DNA of 11,026 nucleotides from assembly GCA_027449805.1 (NCBI GenBank), contig DAIDKY010000027.1:1-11026 (forward strand), given 5' to 3'. Below, one piece after another: positions 1-6,791 of this stretch. Within the stretch, counting starts at the first letter, position 1. Every line of letters starts with the position of its first letter. The notes beneath the pieces were generated by a model. It did no database searches. It saw only the letters and a list, made by a program, of their open reading frames with translations, and was not told the DNA's origin. Source of the DNA: a bacterium. Lineage in GTDB: Bacteria; Patescibacteriota; Saccharimonadia; UBA4664. A program made the position numbers and the translations under genes.

Positions 1-11
1 CAGGCCCGCCC

Positions 12-40
12 TTTACGCACGCTCAATTTAGCCGTATAAT
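12..40 (+). promoter_or_regulatory. Sigma-70-type promoter of the rpsA-ylxR-infB-rbfA operon
   Basis: A perfect -10 hexamer TATAAT lies at 35-40. A -35-like hexamer TTTACG (4 of 6 consensus bases) lies at 12-17, with an optimal 17-base spacer. Transcription would begin near position 47, giving a leader of about 56 bases before the start at 103. That leader carries a strong AAGGAGG at 84-90, 12 bases before the ATG. No other promoter of this quality was seen inside the operon, so it may serve all four genes. The match is seen directly; activity is inferred. Confidence 0.75.
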
Positions 41-102
41 TGTAATTAATCACCAGGCTAAAAGCAGGGTGAAATCTTTTGTGAAGGAGGCATAGTAGAA
101 TC

Positions 103-1206
103 ATGCCAACCAAGTCTGAAACCAAGTCCGCAACCAAAACCAAAGAGATGACCATGGAGGAGCTCCTCGCGAGCGCCCCGGTTAGTGGTCTCAACGTCGG
201 AGACGTCATCGAAGGCACCGTTATCGGGGCCGAGAAGCACGAGGTCTGGCTCGACCTCGGCGTGCATGGTACCGGCCTCGTCATCGGTCGTGAGATCGAG
301 CAGAGTCAAGACATCAGCGAGGGTGACACCATCTCCGCTAGTGTTCTCGATCCCGAGAGCGACGAGCACTATGTAATTTTGAGCCTTAAGAAAGTTGCCA
401 AGGAGAAGGGCTGGGAGGCGCTTGAGGAGCGCTCCAAGACCGGCGAGGTCTTCGCTGTTACTGCCTATGACGCCAATAAGGGCGGATTACTCATCGAAGT
501 CGATGGTATTCGCGGCTTCTTGCCCGTAAGCCAGCTCAGCGCCGAGAATTATCCGCGCGTCTCCGGAGCCGATAAGGATGAGATCTTGCATCGCCTCAAC
601 GCCTTAGTGGGCAAGCCGCTTCAGGTTCGAGTCCTCGACCTCAACCGCCGCGAGAACAAGCTGATCCTGTCCGAAAAGGCTGCGCGCCGCGAGGATACCG
701 AGAGCAAGGTTTCCAAGATGGCCGTTGGTGACACCGTCGAGGGTACCGCAACGGGCGTCGTCGACTTTGGAATCTTCGTCAATGTCGCCGGTGTCGAGGG
801 GTTGGTTCACATCTCCGAGATCGCCTGGGATCGCGTCGACAATCCCGCTACCTACGTTAAGGTCGGCCAGACCGTTCAGGCCAAGATAATCTCGATCGAT
901 CGCGACAAGCTGTCCCTGAGTATGAAGCAGCTCACTCCGGATCCATGGGCTCGCGACGTGGCCGAGATGAAGGTCGGTGACGAGGTCGAAGGCAAGATTA
1001 CTCGTATCACGCCGTTTGGCGCCTTTGTCCAGGTTACCCCTGCCATTGAGGCCCTAGTCCACATCTCCGAGCTCTCCGACACCCACGTCGACGACCCGAG
1101 CACACTAGTGAAGCTCGGCGAGACCAAGAAGTTCCGCATTATTGCCATCGATGCCGAAGCCCACAAGCTGAGTTTGAGCCTTAAGGGTCCGTCCAAGGAG
1201 AAGTAA
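103..1206 (+). CDS. rpsA: 30S ribosomal protein S1 (four S1 RNA-binding domains)
   Basis: This 367-residue protein consists of four S1 (OB-fold) RNA-binding domains, at roughly residues 31-97, 112-191, 207-276 and 290-361. Domains 3 and 4 carry the classic signatures DFGIFV...GLVHISE and PFGAFV...ALVHISE; the first two are more divergent. S1 helps the 30S subunit bind mRNA during initiation. It is shorter than the six-domain proteobacterial S1 and close to the four-domain form of Gram-positive and candidate-phylum bacteria. It has no KH domains, so it is not NusA even though it occupies the position next to ylxR and infB where nusA normally lies. The start is supported by AAGGAGG at 84-90. 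The N-terminal 20 residues are Lys/Thr/Ser-rich and probably disordered. Its stop codon overlaps the ylxR start (TAATG). Confidence 0.9.
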   Translation: MPTKSETKSATKTKEMTMEELLASAPVSGLNVGDVIEGTVIGAEKHEVWLDLGVHGTGLVIGREIEQSQDISEGDTISASVLDPESDEHYVILSLKKVAKEKGWEALEERSKTGEVFAVTAYDANKGGLLIEVDGIRGFLPVSQLSAENYPRVSGADKDEILHRLNALVGKPLQVRVLDLNRRENKLILSEKAARREDTESKVSKMAVGDTVEGTATGVVDFGIFVNVAGVEGLVHISEIAWDRVDNPATYVKVGQTVQAKIISIDRDKLSLSMKQLTPDPWARDVAEMKVGDEVEGKITRITPFGAFVQVTPAIEALVHISELSDTHVDDPSTLVKLGETKKFRIIAIDAEAHKLSLSLKGPSKEK

Positions 1207-1370
1207 TGGCCGAACCACTGCGTCGCTGCCGAGTCTGCCGCCGGCAGCGGCCCAAGGCCGAGCTAGTCCGCTGGGCGCCAGAAGACAAGCCAGGGCGCGG
1301 TTCCTACTACTGCGCCGATAATGATCGTTGCCGCGAGATCTTTCCCAAGACGTTGAGTAAGAAGAAGTGA
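1206..1370 (+). CDS. ylxR: YlxR-family (DUF448) small nucleic-acid-binding protein, minimal form
   Basis: A 54-residue basic protein, MAEPLRRCRVCRRQ... to ...FPKTLSKKK. It begins at the ATG of a TAATG stop-start overlap with rpsA, so translation is probably coupled. It shows the family signature: a C-x2-C pair (C8, C11) near the N-terminus, LVRW, the GRGSYYC stretch around residues 30-36, and a final Cys at 42. The family is usually about 90 residues, with a C-terminal basic helical part that is almost absent here. YlxR proteins are RNA- or nucleoid-associated and typically lie between nusA and infB; this one lies directly before infB, as expected. The precise role is not certain. The four cysteines could bind a metal, but that is inference. 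Confidence 0.82.
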   Translation: MAEPLRRCRVCRRQRPKAELVRWAPEDKPGRGSYYCADNDRCREIFPKTLSKKK

Positions 1371-1400
1371 TACACTTAAACCCGAGAATAGAGGAGTAAG

Positions 1401-3179
1401 ATGGCCGAAACCGCCGCCGCCGAACCGAAGATCGTGACCATCCCGCCCGTACTGACGGTGGGTGATTTTGCTAATGCCATCGATCTCCCGGTTACTCGCG
1501 TCATTGGCGAGCTGATGAAGAACGGCGTCATGGCTAGTATTAACGAGCAGATCGATTTCGATACTGCCGCCATCATCGGTTCCGATCTTGGGGTTGAGGT
1601 AGAGGTCGAGAAGGACGAGGTCGAGGTCCATGAGCGGCCGGTCAAGGAGGTACTAGCCGACGGCGAGGGCGAGCTGCGTCCGCCGATTGTGGCGGTTATG
1701 GGTCATGTAGACCACGGTAAGACCTCGCTGCTCGATGCGATTCGTTCCTCGACGGTGGCAGACGGCGAGGCCGGTGGCATTACCCAGCATATCGGCGCCT
1801 ACCAGATTAAGCGCGGCGATCGCTGGATTACCTTCCTCGACACGCCGGGACACGAGGCTTTTAGCGCCTTGCGCCAGCACGGTGCGCGTATGACCGACGT
1901 TGCCATTATCGTCGTAGCTGCCGACGACGGTGTCCGGCCACAGACTAAAGAGGCCATTAAACACGCTCAAGAAGCTGGAGTTCAGCTGGTTGTTGCGATT
2001 AATAAGGTCGATAAAGAGGGCGCCGATCCGGCACGTGTTCGCACCGAACTGTCCGAGTTAGAACTTATTCCCGAGGAATGGGGCGGCAACACGGTCATGG
2101 TCGATGTTTCGGCCAAGGCCGGTACCGGTATCGACAAGCTGCTCGAGATGGTATTGCTCGTTGCCGACATTGAGGACTTGCGGGCACGCGTGACGGGTCC
2201 GAGCGACGGCGTTATCGTCGAGTCGCACCTCGACTCCGGCCGCGGCCCGGTTGCGACCGTCCTTGTGCGCAACGGTGTCCTAAAGACCGGCGATTATATT
2301 GTGGCCGGCTCGACTTACGCCAAGGTACGCAGTCTGACCGATTGGCAGGGCAAGCGCATCGATCATGCCACCCCGGGCATGCCGGCAGTCGTGACCGGCC
2401 TCAAAGCCGTCCCTGCCTTCGGCGACGTCTATCATTCGGCCAAGAACGAGCGCGAGGCCCGCGATGAGGCCGCTCATACCACCCGCCAGGAGCAGGTCAA
2501 GAGCTTGCGCCAGGTTAAGCGTATCGACGCTGCGGCGATCGGCGACGCAATCTCGGCTGCGGGGGTCAAAGAACTCAACGTCGTTATTAAGGCCGATGTT
2601 CAGGGCTCGATGGAGTCGTTGCTCGAGTCGCTTGCGACCCTGCGAAACGACGAAGTCGCCATTAAAGTCGTCTCCTCCTCGGTCGGCGATATCTCCGAGA
2701 GCGACATTAACTTTGCCAAGACCGCCGACGCTATGCTGATCGGTTTCAATGTTGGCCTCGGGGGCGGCGTGAAGCAGCAGGCCAACCGCGAAGGCGTCCA
2801 GGTTCGCATGTATAAGGTAATCTACGAGCTTCTCGACGACTTGCGCGACGCTCTGAGCGCTATGCTTGCCCCGGAGGTTATCGAGACCGTCGTCGGCGAG
2901 CTAGAGATCCTGGGCGTCTTTAAGACGACTAAGACGGCCGTCGTCTGCGGCGGCAAGATCATCAAGGGCCAGCTCGAGCCCAAGCTAGACCTGCGCATCA
3001 TTCGCAACAAAGAGACTATTGGAGTCGGTAAGCTAACGAGCCTGCAGCGTGACAAGCAGGAGGTCAAAGAGGCTTTCGAAGGCGACACCTGCGGCCTCAA
3101 TGTGGCAACTTCGACGGCTATCGAGCTCGGTGATCACCTCGAGTTCTTTACCGTTGAGTCGCATGCCCGCAGTCTATAA
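1401..3179 (+). CDS. infB: Translation initiation factor IF-2
   Basis: IF-2 is the GTPase that brings formyl-Met-tRNA to the 30S P site and promotes 50S joining. The 592-residue protein begins with a compact IF2_N-type module (about residues 15-65), followed by a short acidic linker. The G domain has G1 GHVDHGKT at 101-108, G3 DTPGHEAF at 147-154, G4 NKVD at 201-204 and G5 SAK at 237-239. Domain II follows (about 265-350), then IF-2 domain 3 (KADVQGSMESL...), and the C-terminal fMet-tRNA-binding domain to the end. It lacks the long N-terminal extension of E. coli IF-2 (890 aa). GAGGAG at 1391-1396 lies 4 bases before the ATG. It sits 30 bases after ylxR and 9 bases before rbfA, in one operon. 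All nucleotide-binding motifs are intact. Confidence 0.97.
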   Translation: MAETAAAEPKIVTIPPVLTVGDFANAIDLPVTRVIGELMKNGVMASINEQIDFDTAAIIGSDLGVEVEVEKDEVEVHERPVKEVLADGEGELRPPIVAVMGHVDHGKTSLLDAIRSSTVADGEAGGITQHIGAYQIKRGDRWITFLDTPGHEAFSALRQHGARMTDVAIIVVAADDGVRPQTKEAIKHAQEAGVQLVVAINKVDKEGADPARVRTELSELELIPEEWGGNTVMVDVSAKAGTGIDKLLEMVLLVADIEDLRARVTGPSDGVIVESHLDSGRGPVATVLVRNGVLKTGDYIVAGSTYAKVRSLTDWQGKRIDHATPGMPAVVTGLKAVPAFGDVYHSAKNEREARDEAAHTTRQEQVKSLRQVKRIDAAAIGDAISAAGVKELNVVIKADVQGSMESLLESLATLRNDEVAIKVVSSSVGDISESDINFAKTADAMLIGFNVGLGGGVKQQANREGVQVRMYKVIYELLDDLRDALSAMLAPEVIETVVGELEILGVFKTTKTAVVCGGKIIKGQLEPKLDLRIIRNKETIGVGKLTSLQRDKQEVKEAFEGDTCGLNVATSTAIELGDHLEFFTVESHARSL

Positions 3180-3188
3180 GGATCTATT

Positions 3189-3518
3189 ATGTCGCAACGC
3201 ATCGCCAAAATAGAGAGCCTGATCCAGCATATCGCGGCCGCGGCTCTGCCCGACCTGCTCGAAGCCGATGCCGCCGCTATCACGGTTACCCGCGTCGATG
3301 TATCGCCCGACATGCGCAACGCAATTATTTGGCTGGGTATTCTGGGCAGCCCGCACGATCACGAACGCTTAATGAAGCGCGTTGAGGGTCGCAAAGGCGA
3401 GATTCAGGCCGTCGTGGCGAGTCGTCTTACGACCAAGTTCGTACCGCGTCTGAGTTTCCGCCCCGATACCGGCGGAGCGTACGCCGCCGAGATTGATCGC
3501 TTGCTAAAGGCCTTATAG
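3189..3518 (+). CDS. rbfA: Ribosome-binding factor A
   Basis: A 109-residue protein with the RbfA pattern: an N-terminal helix (RIAKIESLIQHIAAAALPDLL), a strand segment with TVTRVDVSPDMRNAIIWLGIL, and near the C-terminus the characteristic FVPRLSFRPDTG. RbfA is a small KH-fold protein that binds the 30S subunit during late 16S rRNA maturation. The start is supported by AAGGA at 3178-3182, which overlaps the infB stop codon and is 6 bases from the ATG, indicating tight coupling to infB. The truB gene that often follows rbfA is absent. The stop is followed by a T6 run at 3523-3528 but no convincing hairpin. Confidence 0.93.
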   Translation: MSQRIAKIESLIQHIAAAALPDLLEADAAAITVTRVDVSPDMRNAIIWLGILGSPHDHERLMKRVEGRKGEIQAVVASRLTTKFVPRLSFRPDTGGAYAAEIDRLLKAL

Positions 3519-3536
3519 GGTCTTTTTTAATGCTTA

Positions 3537-3545
3537 TGGTATGAT
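3537..3545 (+). promoter_or_regulatory. Extended -10 promoter element before the 559-aa gene
   Basis: TGGTATGAT is an extended -10 element (TGn followed by TATGAT, 5 of 6 consensus bases). Transcription would start near 3552, just before the AAGGAGA at 3556-3562. No good -35 hexamer lies at 17 bases, which is common for extended -10 promoters. It implies that the following gene is transcribed separately from the rbfA operon. The sequence is seen; function is inferred. Confidence 0.5.
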
Positions 3546-3555
3546 ATCTCCAGAT

Positions 3556-3562
3556 AAGGAGA
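3556..3562 (+). promoter_or_regulatory. Ribosome binding site deciding a GTG start
   Basis: AAGGAGA lies 9-10 bases before the GTG at 3572. It supports GTG over the next in-frame ATG (residue 19 of the predicted protein), which has no comparable site. Confidence 0.7.
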
Positions 3563-3571
3563 CTATTATTC

Positions 3572-5251
3572 GTGGCGATAGAAGCACGCGGGCCAGAGCC
3601 TGAGCCAGAATCAAGACCTGTACCGATGGAGGTACCTGATCTCTTTGCAATGCAGGACGGGGATAGGCCTCCGGTTGCATCGTCAATTAAGGACGACATA
3701 GAAGTCAGTCGATCGGCTGGAGCTGCGTTGGACGCTAAGCTCAGCTCACACGGGGTTGAAACATCACGACAGCCCGAGTCGATTACGACTACTGTTGAGA
3801 CAAGTCGGGAATCCGGCGAGGTATTAGACTCTATACTCAAAGAGCATAGTACTGACGGTCCGGCTGCCCCAAGCGAGAAGCCCAAACTCTACGATCAAGA
3901 TGCCGACAAAGAGAAGATACCGGGAGCGATACCAACGAGCCGGGTTACTATTAGGGCCCAGAGGGCAGCCGAGCGCGCCGCCGAAGAGAATGCTCGAAAA
4001 CTTGAGGCCGATGCTGCTCGTACGCGGATTAATGACGTTGATCTTGCTCACGGTATGGCAATAATCGCCGATAAGGGCTATGACAAGGCCCGCGAGAAGA
4101 CCGAGAAGGCCGCCAAGAAGGCGGACAAGATTACTACAACAGCTGAGGCATCCGCTAAGACCGCCGAAAGATCGGCTAGGACCTATCGTAGTCGTCATCA
4201 TAACGAAGAAGCTGCGGCATTACGTGAACAGGATGCGGCGACAGCCCGTACTGAGGCCGCATCCGAGGCCGCCAGGATCAAGCAGGAAGCTCAGGAGAAA
4301 GGCGAAGCCGCCTTGGCAAAAGCCTGGACCAAAGCTGAGGCGTATAAAGACGCCGAGGTGGAGAAGCTCTCAACCCAGCGTACCGATGACGACCAGGTGG
4401 CTTGGGATGCTGCTTTGGCCGAGAAGGGGCCTCGTGAACAGGCGATGGTAATCGAGAAGGGCATCGACGAGGGCATCAAAGAGGGTAAATTAACTCAGGC
4501 CGAACGCGATAGCCGCGAGAAGTTAGCGGCTGATTTGCGTATCGATGGGACTAAGGCGGCCGAGACAGCACAAGAGGCTTCGGAAAAGAAGCGTGATGAC
4601 GATAACAACTCAATTAATGAACAGATTATTAAAACCTCACGCCAGATCAACGGCATCGTCGGTGCCACTGAGCCTCAGGCGGCCCACCCAATTGGCGTTA
4701 ACGATCAGATTACACCCGAAATGTTAGCCAAATTTGCTACCGAACTCGAAAGTAGCCTTAAGGTTGACTTTGAAAAAGCACCGTTGGATTCGGTTGACAC
4801 TGGAGCTCTTTTATTCGGACAGAAGTTTACCGATACCTATCGCCAGTCCGACGAGCCAAGAATGCGCGGTGTCGTATTTGTTGAACGTACCGACCGTAAG
4901 ACCGGCCAGCTCGTCCGGCTCGATGTTGTCGCGGCTCCTCGTCCCGACAAACCGACACCAAAGCCCGGTAAGTTTAAGGTTGGGTTCTTGGCAAATCGGA
5001 TGTATCAGCGCAAAGAGAAGCAATGGCGGGCTGCCATCGACGAACAGCTACTCACAGAACGACATATACCGCGCAACCCTAGCAAAGAAAATCCGTTCTA
5101 CCCCGGTGATCCCAAAAATGCGCAAAAAATGCCGCCCGGTACTACGGCAGCCGACTCCTATCCGGCTATGCTTCAGCGCCGCGGGATGAGTCCCGAAGCA
5201 GCCAAGACTGTTCGCAAGCCACGGCGTCTCTGGTTCGGTCTCTTCGGCTAA
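3572..5251 (+). CDS. Unrecognised 559-aa charged, alanine-rich, probably coiled-coil protein
   Basis: I do not recognise a family. The GTG start is chosen from the AAGGAGA at 3556-3562. Residues 1-125 are Pro/Glu/Ser-rich and probably disordered, with a short degenerate internal repeat (residues 43-60 against 75-92). Residues 126-345 are strongly Ala/Glu/Lys/Arg-rich with heptad-like stretches, consistent with long helices or a coiled coil. Residues 375-500 look more globular, including DTGALLFGQKF and MRGVVFVERTDRKTGQ. The last 60 residues are Pro-rich and basic and end in RRLWFGLFG, a compact aromatic/basic tail. There is no signal peptide or membrane span, so it is probably cytoplasmic or peripherally associated. 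It lies between rbfA and the convergent fmt, with its own likely promoter. AGG arginine codons appear here and are scarce in the neighbouring rpsA and infB. Function unknown. Confidence 0.75.
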   Translation: MAIEARGPEPEPESRPVPMEVPDLFAMQDGDRPPVASSIKDDIEVSRSAGAALDAKLSSHGVETSRQPESITTTVETSRESGEVLDSILKEHSTDGPAAPSEKPKLYDQDADKEKIPGAIPTSRVTIRAQRAAERAAEENARKLEADAARTRINDVDLAHGMAIIADKGYDKAREKTEKAAKKADKITTTAEASAKTAERSARTYRSRHHNEEAAALREQDAATARTEAASEAARIKQEAQEKGEAALAKAWTKAEAYKDAEVEKLSTQRTDDDQVAWDAALAEKGPREQAMVIEKGIDEGIKEGKLTQAERDSREKLAADLRIDGTKAAETAQEASEKKRDDDNNSINEQIIKTSRQINGIVGATEPQAAHPIGVNDQITPEMLAKFATELESSLKVDFEKAPLDSVDTGALLFGQKFTDTYRQSDEPRMRGVVFVERTDRKTGQLVRLDVVAAPRPDKPTPKPGKFKVGFLANRMYQRKEKQWRAAIDEQLLTERHIPRNPSKENPFYPGDPKNAQKMPPGTTAADSYPAMLQRRGMSPEAAKTVRKPRRLWFGLFG

Positions 5252-5258
5252 ATCTAGT

Positions 5259-6203
5259 TTAATTAGGTAGAGGATGACCGGCCAAAAACTCACGGCCGGT
5301 CATCTCGCGTTTACCCGCCGGTACGAGGCGATCGATAACAAGTAGACCATCGCCGGTTATTATGGCCAGTTCACCGGTCTCGATGTGTACGACCGACCCG
5401 GGTTTTAGATCATAAAACGGTGCCGCCGTTTCGGGGTTGGCCGGATGTACTTTAGTTAGAGTAACTAATGTGTTCAATAAGGTCATTTTCGTGCCTGGCC
5501 AACCGGCAAAAGCGCGTACTTCGCGGGCAAGTTGCGACACCGATTTGGATGCTTTTAGCTCGCTATCAGCCTTCGTGATCATCCGGCTAAAGGTTGCTCT
5601 GGCCTCGTCCTGGGGCTTCGGTTTGGCCGTGCCGTCAAGGACCTTGCGGACAGCCTCAACTAGCAACGGGGCACCGGACTCGCCGACTAGCCCGTAGAGT
5701 TCGGGCGCGCTCAACTGATCGGCGTCCTCGATCGGGATGCGGTGGGATGCCACGATATCGCCGGAGTCCATACCCGAATCGAGCTCAATAAAGCTGATAT
5801 GACCGAGCTCGTCACCCTCTAGAATGGCCGTCTCGATCGGCGAAGGTCCACGGTACTTTGGCAGGGCCGACGGATGAAAATTAATGATTCCGCGAGGGAA
5901 GAGGTCGAGTATCTCCTGGGGGATGATCTTGCCGTAGGCCATGAGAACACCCAGGGTTGGCTTTAGCTCCTTGAGTCGGGCGGTTATCTCGCTAACACGC
6001 TCCGGCTCCCAAACCTCAAGCTTATGAGCCAAAGCTACCACTTTAATTGGTGTCGGCGTGAGGACGCGTTTGCGGCCCGCTGGTGCGTCCGGACGGGTTA
6101 CGACGGCTGCTACATCCAAACCCGCGTCAAGCAGTGCCTCCAGGCTCGGAACGCCCCAGGCTTCGGTGCCAAAGAAGACGATTTTTGGTGTAGTCTTAGC
6201 CAC
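5259..6203 (-). CDS. fmt: Methionyl-tRNA formyltransferase
   Basis: Fmt transfers a formyl group from 10-formyl-tetrahydrofolate to Met-tRNA(fMet), making the initiator tRNA that IF-2 recognises. The 314-residue length is normal. The N-terminal Rossmann domain opens with KIVFFGTEAWGVPSLEALL. The formyltransferase catalytic triad is visible as Asn108 and His110 in INFHPSALPKYRGPSPIE and Asp146 in SGMDSGDI. The C-terminal OB-like domain runs from about residue 205 (TFSRMITKAD) to the end. The start is GTG, and its first 8 bases overlap the end of def. The nearest purine-rich site is about 18 bases away, so translation is probably coupled to def. Its 3' end holds one arm pair of a perfect inverted repeat and lies 7 bases from the convergent upstream gene. 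Confidence 0.96.
   Translation of the reverse strand: MAKTTPKIVFFGTEAWGVPSLEALLDAGLDVAAVVTRPDAPAGRKRVLTPTPIKVVALAHKLEVWEPERVSEITARLKELKPTLGVLMAYGKIIPQEILDLFPRGIINFHPSALPKYRGPSPIETAILEGDELGHISFIELDSGMDSGDIVASHRIPIEDADQLSAPELYGLVGESGAPLLVEAVRKVLDGTAKPKPQDEARATFSRMITKADSELKASKSVSQLAREVRAFAGWPGTKMTLLNTLVTLTKVHPANPETAAPFYDLKPGSVVHIETGELAIITGDGLLVIDRLVPAGKREMTGREFLAGHPLPN
5273..5304. terminator. Perfect 11-bp inverted repeat at a convergent gene junction
   Basis: GATGACCGGCC at 5273-5283 and its exact complement GGCCGGTCATC at 5294-5304 flank a 10-base loop. The hairpin lies 21 bases past the stop of the rightward 559-aa gene, and inside the last codons of leftward fmt. Neither side is followed by a T run, so it is not a canonical intrinsic terminator. 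A termination or 3'-end-stabilising role is inferred from its location between converging genes. Confidence 0.5.
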
Positions 6204-6762
6204 GAGTCAGAGCGATTTTAGCCTCCTCGGCAGGGAGGCCGGTAAATTGGCCGTCCTCACCGAGGCGAAAGAGCTTTTTCGGGTCGTCGATGCGATCGAC
6301 AAAGACCATGCCGTTGGTGTGGTCGATCTCGTGTTGAAAGACGCGCGCCAGGAAGCCGTGGGCAGTTAGTCGTATTGCTTGGCCGTCGAGGTTAAGGGCC
6401 TTAATCTTGACTTTGGGGTAGCGCAGTACCGATCCATAGATATCGGTCACGCTGAGGCAGCCCTCAAGCTCTTCTTCGGGTTCACCCTCGGCTTTGACGA
6501 TCTCCGGGTTAATGTAGACGCTAAAGGTATTATTAGCTTTATTCTCAAAGTCGTCGCGGACGACGATTACTCGATACGGTTGAGCCACTTGTACGGCTGC
6601 GAGAGCGGCGCTGAACTCATGCTCGCGGCCGTTCTCCCAGTCGACAGCGGCCTTGATCATCGACTCGGCCAGCTCACGGATCTCGGCGTCGACATGGCCT
6701 ATGCGTTGTGAACGCTCACGGAGCATTGGATTAGGAATGGTAATGATGTCTTTTGCGGTCAT
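6196..6762 (-). CDS. def: Peptide deformylase
   Basis: Def removes the formyl group from the N-terminal methionine of new proteins, reversing the effect of Fmt encoded just downstream. The protein has 188 residues. Motif 2 is EGCLS at 100-104 (metal ligand Cys102). Motif 3 is HEIDH at 144-148 (ligands His144 and His148, catalytic Glu145). Motif 1, usually GxGLAAxQ, reads SAALAAVQ at 51-58: the catalytic Gln58 is kept but both glycines are replaced. The N-terminal IPNPMLRERS is typical. The ATG is 29 bases after the priA stop, and no good Shine-Dalgarno precedes it. The gene overlaps fmt by 8 bases. The metal site and catalytic Glu are intact, so activity is expected. Confidence 0.94.
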   Translation of the reverse strand: MTAKDIITIPNPMLRERSQRIGHVDAEIRELAESMIKAAVDWENGREHEFSAALAAVQVAQPYRVIVVRDDFENKANNTFSVYINPEIVKAEGEPEEELEGCLSVTDIYGSVLRYPKVKIKALNLDGQAIRLTAHGFLARVFQHEIDHTNGMVFVDRIDDPKKLFRLGEDGQFTGLPAEEAKIALTRG

Positions 6763-6791
6763 ATAGCACTAAGTATCGTGGATGGGGGGAT

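Noticed and set aside
1353..1376. Internal promoter before infB (TTGAGT and TACACT)
   Set aside because: The spacer is only 12 bases, too short for a sigma-70 promoter.
3504..3528. Possible terminator after rbfA (AAGGCCTT palindrome followed by T6)
   Set aside because: The palindrome has no loop and cannot form a proper hairpin; only the T run remains, so I do not call an intrinsic terminator.
4080..4451. 123-residue Pro/Arg-rich frame on the plus strand inside the 559-aa gene
   Set aside because: Its odd composition follows from reading Ala/Lys/Glu codons out of frame; there is no start signal.
4734..5189. 151-residue plus-strand frame overlapping the end of the 559-aa gene
   Set aside because: No ribosome binding site and no family resemblance; the 559-aa frame continues through with a supported start and better composition.
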